Assembly: GCA_016194825.1 (NCBI GenBank)
Contig: JACQAR010000109.1
Coordinates: 1 to 7,431 of the forward strand
DNA from: Chlamydiia bacterium
Lineage (GTDB): Bacteria; Chlamydiota; Chlamydiia; Chlamydiales; SM23-39
Reading direction: 5' to 3'
DNA length: 7,431 nucleotides
This document shows positions 1 through 6,128 of this stretch, one piece after another; the first letter of the stretch is position 1; each line of letters opens with the position of its first letter. The position numbers and the translations under genes are program-made. Under the pieces are notes generated by a model. It did no database searches. It was not told where the DNA came from and was given only the letters and a program-made list of their open reading frames with translations.

Positions 1-486
1 AGAGTCTTTCAATGCAACGACTCCGGGGATCTCGCCGATTTCTGCAAATACCTCTGCAGAAAAACGCTGGGCAGTGCGAGCTGGATTGTGATACGGAATC
101 ACCGGAAGAGCTACTTTTGCCACTTCGCGATAATGCGCCACTAACCCTTTTGGCATAGCTTTGACGTAACAGGGGGTAACGACGAGACAACCATCGACTC
201 CCAGGCGCTGCATTTTTTCTGTGAGTCGGACCGTTTCTTGTGTACTCGACATTCCTGTTGCAACGATCACGGGGATTTTTTTCTGCGTAGTCTCAATACA
301 GATCTGAGCAACCCGTTTTTTTTCCGCCTCTGAAAGCAAAACGCCCTCTCCAGTGGCGCCACAGCAAACGATTCCCTCAGTTCCCTGCTCGATTTGCCAC
401 AAGATGTGTTTTACCAATGCTTTCGTATCGATCTTTTGATTGCGAGTAAAGGGGGTGAGAATGGCGACGAAAGAACCAAATTTCAT
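1..486 (-). CDS. dapA: 4-hydroxy-tetrahydrodipicolinate synthase, N-terminal 162 residues (3' end beyond the window)
   Basis: Condenses pyruvate with aspartate semialdehyde, the first committed step towards diaminopimelate and lysine, in the cytosol. The read starts MKFGSFVAILTPF and follows the class I aldolase TIM barrel of the family. Landmarks seen, with residues aligning to E. coli DapA almost one to one: GATGEG at 43-48 (pyruvate carboxylate loop), VTPCY at 103-107 (Tyr107), PYHNPART at 131-138 (Tyr132 and Arg137, matching Tyr133/Arg138), and VALK at 157-160, where Lys160 is the Schiff-base lysine. The usual first Thr of GTTGE is Ala44 here. The ATG at 484-486 has no clear Shine-Dalgarno site. 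It lies 29 bp behind the small unknown gene, so it is probably the distal gene of the minus-strand row. A tract of eight A (coding strand) falls in codons 56-58. The family is clear; another aldolase of the DapA/NAL superfamily is the only alternative. Confidence 0.9.
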   Translation of the reverse strand, partial: MKFGSFVAILTPFTRNQKIDTKALVKHILWQIEQGTEGIVCCGATGEGVLLSEAEKKRVAQICIETTQKKIPVIVATGMSSTQETVRLTEKMQRLGVDGCLVVTPCYVKAMPKGLVAHYREVAKVALPVIPYHNPARTAQRFSAEVFAEIGEIPGVVALKDS

Positions 487-515
487 GCTTTGAATCTTAA
501 CTCAAGAGCTGAAAT

Positions 516-845
516 TTATTCGAGAGTAGCCTCTTGTTGGATCTGTTCTATGGCAATTTCCGAGAGCATCTTTTGGCACTTCTTGCAGTAGCGATAAAAT
601 TGTAAGATCTGCTGTCGCACCGGACCCCAATGAAACGGTATTTCTTGCGTCAGATGGACCACATTGTTGTGAATATGAAAAGAGGTGGCGTGGGGCTGAA
701 ATACACGATCTTTTCTCGCATGTACATAAGCCCGTACAGAGCGGCACGCTGAGGAAAAAATCGGCGCCGACAAATAAAATTTTTTCTTATCGCCGCAAAA
801 ATCAATTTTTAATTCCGAAACTTCTGGATACCCAATCCCTTCCAT
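516..845 (-). CDS. Small protein of unknown function (109 aa)
   Basis: I do not recognise this protein. It has 109 residues, begins MEGIGYPEVSELKIDF, and shows no signal peptide or membrane segment. The first half looks beta-rich; the last 35 residues look helical and contain a single CxxC pair (YCKKC, Cys87 and Cys90), with further cysteines at 17 and 34. The middle is rich in His (VHARKD, PHATSFHIHNN, VVHL). A metal site is conceivable, but four well-placed ligands are not evident. It is preferred over the other minus-strand frame at 502-747 because it is longer, fills the gap between neighbours neatly (50 bp after the Rsm22-type gene, 29 bp before dapA), and has an ordinary amino-acid mix. 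No strong Shine-Dalgarno site precedes the ATG; only GGGTGAAAG sits next to it. Translation is probably dependent on the operon transcript. Confidence 0.55.
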   Translation of the reverse strand: MEGIGYPEVSELKIDFCGDKKKFYLSAPIFSSACRSVRAYVHARKDRVFQPHATSFHIHNNVVHLTQEIPFHWGPVRQQILQFYRYCKKCQKMLSEIAIEQIQQEATLE

Positions 846-880
846 CTTTCACCCACAGGAATTATACCACTCTTTTGGCC

Positions 881-903
881 CAATGTAAAGCTGCTTTACA
901 TTG
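881..903. repeat. Perfect 10-bp inverted repeat with 3-bp centre
   Basis: CAATGTAAAG at 881-890 and CTTTACATTG at 894-903 are exact reverse complements around a CTG centre. The right arm contains the stop codon of the Rsm22-type gene (896-898) and the repeat extends into the spacer before the small unknown gene. The stem has only three G/C pairs and is not followed by a U-run on either strand. It is therefore a poor intrinsic terminator; an operator, an RNA-processing site or a stability hairpin between the two genes fits better. Confidence 0.7.
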
Positions 904-1825
904 ATCCATCTCCCCACTTGGCATGCTTGGCCGCCTTATATATTTCGCCCTCTTTGCGCGTGATGCTCTTTTTTTCGATTTCCCCAGAATGCGTACACAG
1001 CACGAGTTGCACCTGTCCCGAAGTTTGTATCGGGTGGCGGAGAATGCGGTTAGAAACCTGAGGTCTCGAGGTACGAGATAAAATGAGGTAACTAAATTTT
1101 TCATCTTCATATCCCAGATCGCCACTTTTTAACAGGCGGTGGATTTTGGTTCGGGGAATGCGGGCTGAGAAATGGCACCAATCTCCTTTAGTCATAGGAC
1201 ACGCCAGGGCATGAGGGCAAGGAGCAATGAGAAAACCCCCTCGTTGCAACCATTCCGTACGGATCTGTCGGATCCGCTCGAATCCCTGTGGCGTTCCAGG
1301 TTCAATGACCACAGCAAGAGGGTATTGCCAAAGCACATCGAGGATCTGCAGGGGATGAGCCAGCTCTCCCAGTGCATAGGAAACGATCACAAGATCGGCC
1401 GGTCCATAGTCACGCAAAAGGTCTCCCTGAATCCATTCGGCGTTAGCAAGAACAGGGTGATGAGCGGCGAGTTTCTTGCCCCAGCGGATCATCGGAGCGC
1501 TTCTCTCGACCAGTACTGGCTTTACAAGGAAAGGGAAGCACTCCCATGCAGCCCAGCCGGCTGTCCCAGGCCCCGCTCCCAAATCGAGCAAAGTGCTGCC
1601 TCTCCACCAGCTGCCCATCTGTCGCAATACAGCTTCTACCGCACCGTAAGTCGCAGGCACGCGGCTGGCGAGATAAGCAAGACATTGCGCATCGCTTTGA
1701 AATACCGATCCTTGCCCGCCTCGGTAGCGGCTCGATTGCCCTTCCGCCTCTTTTTTCAGTTGAGTCAGGGAAATTCCTTGCAAATGCTCTTCAATCGCTA
1801 CTTGTAAAGCCAGAGGAAGGGTCAT
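896..1825 (-). CDS. Rsm22/METTL17-family ribosome-associated methyltransferase-like protein with Fe-S cysteine motif
   Basis: 309 residues, assigned to the Rsm22 family (small-subunit assembly proteins; METTL17 in mitochondria). A SAM-type Rossmann fold is visible: LLDLGAGPGTAG at 79-90 (motif I), VLVERS at 104-109, QGDLL at 133-137, and VVIEPGTPQG at 172-181, a family hallmark. It is followed by APCPHALACPM (201-211), GDWCHFSARIPRTKIHR (214-230) and YEDEKFSYLILSR (239-251). Cys203, Cys209, Cys217 and Cys277 have spacings of 6, 8 and 60, the arrangement that holds a 4Fe-4S cluster in the mitochondrial relative. Likely role: small-subunit ribosome assembly in the cytosol; whether it methylates anything is unknown. 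Its ATG overlaps the stop of the upstream transporter by four bases (ATGA, 1822-1825), which implies translational coupling. The fold and cysteines are seen; the function is inferred from the family. Confidence 0.85.
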   Translation of the reverse strand: MTLPLALQVAIEEHLQGISLTQLKKEAEGQSSRYRGGQGSVFQSDAQCLAYLASRVPATYGAVEAVLRQMGSWWRGSTLLDLGAGPGTAGWAAWECFPFLVKPVLVERSAPMIRWGKKLAAHHPVLANAEWIQGDLLRDYGPADLVIVSYALGELAHPLQILDVLWQYPLAVVIEPGTPQGFERIRQIRTEWLQRGGFLIAPCPHALACPMTKGDWCHFSARIPRTKIHRLLKSGDLGYEDEKFSYLILSRTSRPQVSNRILRHPIQTSGQVQLVLCTHSGEIEKKSITRKEGEIYKAAKHAKWGDGSM

Positions 1826-3045
1826 TTGCGATCTTTGAGACTAAAATAGATGATGGAAGCGACAAAACTAGCAAAAGCGCCCAATAGGAAGGGGAGTCCG
1901 AGATAGCCCTGATAAGCAACTCCTCCGACAAGAGGGGCTACTGTCATAGCGAGCGATTGCATCGACTGACTCATCCCCAATACTTTGCCTTGCATCGATT
2001 TTCCTGCCAGATTGGAGATGACATTGGTACAAAGAGGCCAGGCCAATCCTCCCAAAATGACGCATAATCCAAGCAAGATCAATACCCCATACAAGTGATT
2101 GGGAAAAATGATCAAGGCGCAGACAGCGGTAAAGGAAACGAGGCAAAACTCCAGCACGCCCAACGGAGAAAAATACTTCGTCAAGACACGATTCAAATAG
2201 CCTGAGCCGACTGCCCAACAAAATCCCATATAAAGGGACAAATTTCCGATGCTCGAACCAGTAAAATCGAACGAGCGAACGACTAATATCGGGATGAATT
2301 GCAATAAAATCGTCCAAGAAAAGAAAAAGAGGAAGTAGATCGCGTAAAATTTTTTAATCTTTTCTGTTTTCAGAGCTTTTTTGATGTTGGCAAAGCTCTC
2401 GAAAAAATTGTACTTTACGTCTGGTTGCACACCTCCCGTCTCTTCAAAGCCAAAGAGCACAAAGAGCAGGTTGATGACAGTCAATCCCGACGCAATCCAG
2501 AGCGGTAGGTAAGGAGAAAAGGCAACATTGACAGTAGGGTCGGAGAGTTTTCCTCCTAAAAAGGCGCCCAACACAAAAGAGAGTCCGGCACAGACCGACA
2601 GGTACCCAAAATTTTTGACCTGTGCTTTTTCGTTTTCACTCAAATCGCTCACTGCAGCCAAGCAGATCGACATGTTGCTTGCAAAGACACCAGTAATGAG
2701 CCGCCCCAGAAACAGCCACACTAAGTACCCCTTTTCCATACTCCAGGCGCTCAGCACCAATCCCACTAAAGTGAAAAGGACACTCACTCCCAATGCTTTT
2801 TTTCTTCCGTGGCGATCGGCGTATTCTCCCAATAGAGGCGCCCCCAAAAATTGCCCCAGCGAATAGGCCATCAAAAATAGGCTGAAAATGGCCGTCCGCA
2901 TTGCATCGGAGGTCTCTTTGGAAAAGATCTGATTATGGGGATCAAGAAAATAGGGAGCTAAGATGGGGAAGACGATCGACCAACACAAATTATCGACAAA
3001 AAAAGTGAAGAATACGGAAAAGAGCGATAATCGAGTTCTGGCCAT
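1822..3045 (-). CDS. Major facilitator superfamily transporter, DHA1 drug-efflux type
   Basis: 407 residues with about twelve hydrophobic segments, the usual MFS length, in the inner membrane. Motif A, GEYADRHGRKK, lies at 73-83 in the loop between helices 2 and 3. A motif-B-like stretch with the helix-4 arginine (FLGRLITGV, Arg115) follows, then a motif-C-like glycine-rich helix 5 (GLSFVLGAFLGG, 154-165), typical of H+-coupled antiporters such as TetA and MdtG. A charged central loop (about 205-232, many Lys and Asp/Glu) separates the two halves. The family therefore suggests proton-driven export of a small molecule, but the substrate cannot be read from sequence. The ATG is 21 bp after the ung stop with no Shine-Dalgarno site; the spacer is very A/T-rich. 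Its stop overlaps the next gene's start by ATGA. In an intracellular bacterium it could also serve metabolite transport. Confidence 0.85.
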   Translation of the reverse strand: MARTRLSLFSVFFTFFVDNLCWSIVFPILAPYFLDPHNQIFSKETSDAMRTAIFSLFLMAYSLGQFLGAPLLGEYADRHGRKKALGVSVLFTLVGLVLSAWSMEKGYLVWLFLGRLITGVFASNMSICLAAVSDLSENEKAQVKNFGYLSVCAGLSFVLGAFLGGKLSDPTVNVAFSPYLPLWIASGLTVINLLFVLFGFEETGGVQPDVKYNFFESFANIKKALKTEKIKKFYAIYFLFFFSWTILLQFIPILVVRSFDFTGSSIGNLSLYMGFCWAVGSGYLNRVLTKYFSPLGVLEFCLVSFTAVCALIIFPNHLYGVLILLGLCVILGGLAWPLCTNVISNLAGKSMQGKVLGMSQSMQSLAMTVAPLVGGVAYQGYLGLPFLLGAFASFVASIIYFSLKDRK

Positions 3046-3053
3046 ATATTGTT

Positions 3054-3082
3054 ATAATATCAGAATTCAATGAATAGACCAA
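3054..3082 (-). promoter_or_regulatory. Candidate internal promoter before the MFS gene
   Basis: Reading the minus strand, TTGGTC (3082-3077) is separated by 17 bp from TATTAT (3059-3054), in the last codons of ung and the A/T-rich spacer. Transcription would begin only a few bases before the transporter ATG, giving an almost leaderless mRNA, which fits the absence of a Shine-Dalgarno site. Both boxes are imperfect and the region is A/T-rich, so a chance match is quite possible. Confidence 0.25.
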
Positions 3083-3762
3083 TCAATGGGCTTTTTTCCC
3101 GCCTTTTTTAAAAATTCATTGGCCTTGGAAAAGTGGCGGCAGCCAAAAAAACCGGCATGTGCCGAAAATGGGGAGGGGTGAGCCGCGGTCAAGACCAGAT
3201 GATGGGAAGGGGTTTTTTCTGTCTGGATATGCTGGAATTTGTCAGATGCTGACTTTCCCCACAGCAGGAAGACAAGAGGATCTTTTCGTTCGCAAAGCAG
3301 TTGGACAACGCGGTCAGTAAACACTTCCCATCCCTTGCCATAATGGGACTTCGGTTCATTGGCCCGCACAGTCAGTGTCGCATTGAGCAGCAGCACTCCC
3401 TGTTTTGCCCAGCTCTCTAAGCATCCGTGAGGAGGCAGAGGCACTTTCAGATCTTCTTTCAGTTCCTTGAAAATATTTTGCAAAGAAGGCGGCAGAGGAA
3501 CTCCCTTTGAGACGCTGAAGGACAATCCATGTGCCTGTCCCTGGCCGTGATAGGGGTCTTGTCCTATAATGACCACTTCTACACGATCGAAGGGAGTCTG
3601 ACAGAAGGCATTGAAAGTCAGATCAAATGGAGGATAAATGACCGCTCCGGAAGCCATTTCTGTCGATAAAAATGCCTCCAATTCCTTCATGTAGGGTTTT
3701 TCAAATTCAGCACCGAGCCTCTCCAGCCAGGAGGCTTCCATGTAAGCGGTATTTTGAGGCAT
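3067..3762 (-). CDS. ung: Uracil-DNA glycosylase, family 1
   Basis: Removes uracil from DNA to start base-excision repair; cytosolic and DNA-bound. Counting residues from this ATG, all family-1 landmarks are present: GQDPYH at 67-72 with catalytic Asp69, GLSFSV at 79-84 (Phe82 stacks on uracil), LLNATLTVR at 125-133 with uracil-reading Asn127, LLWGKSA, and HPSPFSAHAGFFGC at 195-208 with catalytic His195. The intercalating Leu of HPSPL is Phe199 here. Three starts are possible: TTG at 3780, ATG at 3762 and ATG at 3741. None has a Shine-Dalgarno site. The 3741 start (MEASWLERL) matches the family's usual N-terminus best; 3762 was kept as the first ATG. A -10-like TACAAT (3794-3789, minus strand) lacks a good -35. 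It is the first gene of the minus-strand row, 21 bp before the transporter. Confidence 0.95.
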   Translation of the reverse strand: MPQNTAYMEASWLERLGAEFEKPYMKELEAFLSTEMASGAVIYPPFDLTFNAFCQTPFDRVEVVIIGQDPYHGQGQAHGLSFSVSKGVPLPPSLQNIFKELKEDLKVPLPPHGCLESWAKQGVLLLNATLTVRANEPKSHYGKGWEVFTDRVVQLLCERKDPLVFLLWGKSASDKFQHIQTEKTPSHHLVLTAAHPSPFSAHAGFFGCRHFSKANEFLKKAGKKPIDWSIH

Positions 3763-3826
3763 AAAAGAAAAGGCTATCAACTCAGTCGATTGTACTCAAG
3801 TATTAACCGGACTTTTGACTTCACTT

Positions 3827-3985
3827 GAACCTATCCTAGAATTCTTAACATTGAGATTTGTGATGATTTTGAGCCGATTTTTGGGCCGAAATCCATATTG
3901 GGACGATAATCTTGATGAGGCCGGAGGCTCAAAAAGCGGCTAAAAGCGCACAAAGATCAATCATTAAGAATAATGGGATAGGTTC
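3827..3985. repeat. Long imperfect palindrome between divergent genes (MITE-like or large RNA hairpin)
   Basis: The left arm (3827-3887) and right arm (3926-3985) are reverse complements over about 60 bp with scattered mismatches and a few single-base indels. Matching blocks from the outside in are GAACCTATCC, ATTCTTAA (one flanking mismatch), ATTGA, TTTGTG, TTTT, AGCCG, TTTTTG and GCC. About 38 bp of unpaired sequence forms the centre. Similarity continues outwards with TACTCAAG (3793-3800) facing CTTGAGTA (3985-3992), but the left side carries about 27 extra bases in between. Two of the mismatches become G-U pairs in a plus-strand transcript, so an RNA fold on that strand is slightly favoured. 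No open frame is present. Options are a miniature inverted-repeat element, a structured RNA or a two-sided regulatory region. Confidence 0.75.
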
Positions 3986-3994
3986 TTGAGTATA

Positions 3995-4024
3995 TTGACA
4001 GAAAGAATCATCCCACCTTAAAAT
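3995..4024 (+). promoter_or_regulatory. Strong sigma-70-type promoter for the small gene and tRNA-Pro
   Basis: A perfect -35 box TTGACA (3995-4000) is followed after 18 bp by TAAAAT (4019-4024), five of six bases of the -10 consensus. The start point should fall near 4031, giving a leader of about 30 bases with AAGGGG at 4048-4053. The promoter lies just outside the right arm of the palindrome. It probably drives both the small coding gene and the overlapping tRNA-Pro, because no separate promoter for the tRNA is evident. Confidence 0.7.
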
Positions 4025-4060
4025 CTATCCTTCCAACAAGAACCGTGAAGGGGATATTCA

Positions 4061-4342
4061 GTGAAAAATTTAAGCGAAAACAATCTGATCCGTTTTTCGA
4101 ACATCACGAAGAAAAAAGATGCGATTTTTGCGAATTTTCGGGTGAAGGGGTTAAGAAACGGGGTTGTGTTTTCCGCATCGATTTCGGTGGACATCACTTC
4201 TCTCGATCTGAATCCTGGCGACTCTCTGGAAAAAATCATTGAAGAGTGTGCTCGGCACGGCGTGAAAGAGTTTAAAAAGGCGGAGCTTTCGTTTGAGGGG
4301 GTATCCGCGATTCCTTATCTGGGTGTAGCGCAGCTTGGCTAG
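4061..4342 (+). CDS. Small protein of unknown function whose 3' end lies inside tRNA-Pro
   Basis: 93 residues, start GTG. The start is well supported: AAGGGG at 4048-4053 stands 7 bases upstream, and a near-consensus promoter precedes it. I do not recognise the family. The protein is basic at the N-terminus (ITKKKDAIFANFRVKG), then has alternating hydrophobic residues suggesting beta strands (GVVFSASISVDITSLDL, 34-50), a helix (DSLEKIIEECARHGVKEFKKAEL, 54-76) and a short tail. No signal peptide or membrane span. It is probably a small cytosolic domain; nucleic-acid binding is possible from the Lys/Arg content but unproven. Codons 87-93 (LGVAQLG) and the TAG stop are the first 24 bases of tRNA-Pro, so its natural tail is fixed by tRNA sequence. 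RNase P cleavage at 4318/4319 would fall exactly between codons 86 and 87 and leave an mRNA without a stop. Confidence 0.7.
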   Translation: MKNLSENNLIRFSNITKKKDAIFANFRVKGLRNGVVFSASISVDITSLDLNPGDSLEKIIEECARHGVKEFKKAELSFEGVSAIPYLGVAQLG

Positions 4343-4393
4343 CGCGTTTGCATGGGGTGCAAGAGGCCGCAGGTTCAAATCCTGTCACCCAGA
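4319..4393 (+). tRNA. tRNA-Pro (anticodon GGG)
   Basis: Complete 75-base cloverleaf without encoded CCA. Acceptor stem CTGGGTG pairs perfectly with CACCCAG, discriminator A at 4393. D arm GCGC-loop-GCGC with GG in the loop. Anticodon arm TTTGC-ATGGGGT-GCAAG gives T33 and anticodon GGG, reading proline CCC/CCU. Variable loop AGGCC; T arm GCAGG-TTCAAAT-CCTGT. The first acceptor base is C pairing with G, as in bacterial proline tRNAs. Its 5' 24 bases double as the end of the preceding coding gene. It marks the border between the compact left part and the more A/T-rich right part. Confidence 0.96.
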
Positions 4394-4405
4394 TTCTTTT
4401 TCCTT

Positions 4406-4474
4406 AGGGAGTTATATTTAGTTTGCATATCTGCACAAACCCCAATTTCTCCCTCATGTGCCAGGTATGTGGCA
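4406..4474 (+). promoter_or_regulatory. Possible structured leader between tRNA-Pro and the methyltransferase gene
   Basis: AGGGAG (4406-4411) can pair with CTCCCT (4449-4454), enclosing GTTTG (4421-4425) paired with CAAAC (4436-4440). A second small hairpin TGCCA/TGGCA follows at 4459-4474. None is followed by a U-run, so it is not a clear terminator for the tRNA transcript. The stems are short and could be chance. A further oddity is a five-codon frame, ATG AAG GGA CGG TGT TGA (4487-4504), that ends directly against the methyltransferase ATG. Confidence 0.25.
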
Positions 4475-4504
4475 GGTAACGCACAAATGAAGGGACGGTG
4501 TTGA

Positions 4505-5449
4505 ATGAGCAATTTTTTTAAATTCTTTTGTTGGTTGTTTCTATTTCCGCTGTTTGGATTGAGAGCAGAAGCTCACCTAGACCACTTAGCTGAATATGAC
4601 GCACAAACCTGTCAAGAAGTCCTTCAAGCAGTGGACCTACCGACCTTATGGAATTGCTATCTAAAAGGTCAAACAGATCTCTATTTCGAACAGGAAGCAG
4701 AATGGCTGTCCCAGAAAGACAGCTGGACAAGGGCGCAAAATATTTTAGAACTTGGCAGCGGAAATGGGACCTATTTATCTCGGCTATCAGAGACATTTAA
4801 GGAAAAGACCTTTTTTGGGGTTGAGAAACAGGCTTCATTTGTAGAGCAATCTAACGCCCAATTTAGTCGATCGGGATTAACTTTTATCGAAGGAGACGCT
4901 GAAACGGAATACGAACAGCATAGGAATCAATTTGATGCTGTTTTATATCGATTTACATTGCAACACCTCAAAAATCCAAAACTTTCGCTTGAGCTAGCTC
5001 ATCAATACCTGAAAAAAGATGGCTATATATTCATCATTGACTCCTATGATCCTGCAAGGATTAGTTCTCATAAAATTCATTCGTTTGAAGACGCCTCCCA
5101 TCAACATAATGAACGAAATCGAGCTGCATCCAAAGGAAATCGTCGTATTACAATCGAGATTTTAGAAGACCTGCAAGCTGGGAATAGTTCATTAAGCAAT
5201 CTCTATGAAGTCGCACATACGAGTTTGGATATACAAGGCAACCGCCTGGAAAAAGGAATTCGATTTGAGAGCGAACAGGATCGCAAACGCTACTTCAATC
5301 ATGCCCTGCTATTTTTGAGCATCCTGAAAAAAGGTTATGAAGTTTCAGTAGACCTCTCGAAGGCGTATAATGAACTGCAAGTCTACTTAGAAGACAAAAC
5401 AGCTTGGAATTGTCCAGGGATGCACTTGCTCATATTAAGAAAGATCTAA
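4505..5449 (+). CDS. Exported class I SAM-dependent methyltransferase
   Basis: 314 residues. The N-terminus has a lysine, a long hydrophobic run (FFCWLFLFPLFGL, 7-19) and AEA at 21-23, a credible Sec signal peptide with cleavage after Ala23. The mature part is a class I methyltransferase: motif I ILELGSGNGTYL at 80-91, acidic Glu107 after the second strand (FFGVEK), IEGDAE at 128-133, DAVLYRFTLQHL at 144-155, and DGYIFIIDSYDPAR at 172-185. A helical C-terminal half (about 190-314) probably forms the substrate lid; the substrate is not readable. The start is supported by AAGGGA nine bases upstream. Methyltransferases with export signals are uncommon because SAM is cytosolic. A single N-terminal anchor with the enzyme in the cytosol, or secretion into a host cell where SAM is available, are the alternatives. 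The motifs are clear; location and role are inference. Confidence 0.8.
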   Translation: MSNFFKFFCWLFLFPLFGLRAEAHLDHLAEYDAQTCQEVLQAVDLPTLWNCYLKGQTDLYFEQEAEWLSQKDSWTRAQNILELGSGNGTYLSRLSETFKEKTFFGVEKQASFVEQSNAQFSRSGLTFIEGDAETEYEQHRNQFDAVLYRFTLQHLKNPKLSLELAHQYLKKDGYIFIIDSYDPARISSHKIHSFEDASHQHNERNRAASKGNRRITIEILEDLQAGNSSLSNLYEVAHTSLDIQGNRLEKGIRFESEQDRKRYFNHALLFLSILKKGYEVSVDLSKAYNELQVYLEDKTAWNCPGMHLLILRKI

Positions 5450-5498
5450 AAAACTTTCTGTGAGAATTCTTGTTAAGGACCTAGTGGGCAGCAAAAGA

Positions 5499-6128
5499 AT
5501 GCGTATACTAAAGATCACATTGATAGGAGTTTTAATACCTATATTTTCAAATTTAAATGGAGATGTTTTATTTCCACATTCTTGCGAAGAGAAAATCTTT
5601 GATCGGTCTCTTTATCCAATCGCAAAAGCAAGGGAAGAAGGTTTTTTAAAAGTATCTAATTTGCACACGCTTTTCTATGCTGTTTATGGTAACCCTGACG
5701 GTATTCCGGTGATTATTTTACATGGAGGACCGGGTGGAGGATGCGATGACTCAATGGCACAATTTTTTGATCTCAATCGGTGGAATGTTGTCATGTTTGA
5801 CCAAAGAGGAGCCATGCGATCAGAGCCTTTCGGTTGCTTGGAAGAAAATACCCCTCAACATTCAGTCAATGACATAGAACTGCTAAGAAACCATTTGGGA
5901 ATTGAAAAATGGGTTGTATTTGGAGGATCTTGGGGATCTTCGTTAGCGCTTTTATATGGACAAGAGCACCCTGAAAAGTGCACGGGATATGTTCTCAGAG
6001 GAATATGGCTTGCAAGAGAACCGGATTATTTGCACTTGTTTTATGGAATGGGGAAAATGTTTCCGGAGGCGTATGCACCCGTGATTAATCATATCCCTGA
6101 GGAAGAGAGAGATGATTTACTTTCTGCT
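5499..6128 (+). pseudogene. Truncated exported proline iminopeptidase-like alpha/beta hydrolase
   Basis: From the ATG at 5499 the frame gives a signal peptide (MRILKITLIGVLIPIFSNLNG), then the N-terminal part of a proline iminopeptidase (S33 family): oxyanion motif HGGPGGG at 75-81, FDQRGAMRS at 100-108, nucleophile elbow GGSWGS at 142-147 (Ser144), VLRGI at 165-169, and FFPE-like MFPEAY before IPEEERDDLLSA. Family similarity stops at about residue 210 (6128). The catalytic Asp and His, which lie near the C-terminus of an approximately 310-residue enzyme, are missing, so it should be inactive. The frame does not hit a stop but runs through unrelated sequence into the next gene. An in-frame GTG at 5460 would add 13 residues ahead of the signal and is less likely. 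No shifted frame restores the lost half, so this is a deletion or recombination scar. Confidence 0.75.

Noticed and set aside
502..747. An 81-codon minus-strand frame overlapping the small unknown gene
   Set aside because: Shorter, odd composition and poorly placed between neighbours; the frame at 516-845 is more protein-like.
881..903. Rho-independent terminator
   Set aside because: The stem is A/T-rich and no U-run follows on either strand.
1172..1807. A 211-codon open frame on the plus strand
   Set aside because: It lies wholly inside the Rsm22-type gene on the other strand, whose family motifs are intact, and its translation shows no domain or ribosome-binding site.
3789..3794. TACAAT as a -10 box for ung on the minus strand
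   Set aside because: No acceptable -35 hexamer at 16-19 bp; mentioned only as a weak possibility in the ung entry.
3827..3985. 6S RNA or an intrinsic terminator as explanation of the palindrome
   Set aside because: It sits between divergent starts, has no U-tail, and I could not identify a conserved 6S open-bubble promoter mimic; the pairing extends almost evenly along the arms.
4018..4378. Other open frames on both strands around the small GTG gene
   Set aside because: They overlap the gene that has the promoter and AAGGGG site, and the minus-strand one at 4151-4378 runs through the tRNA.
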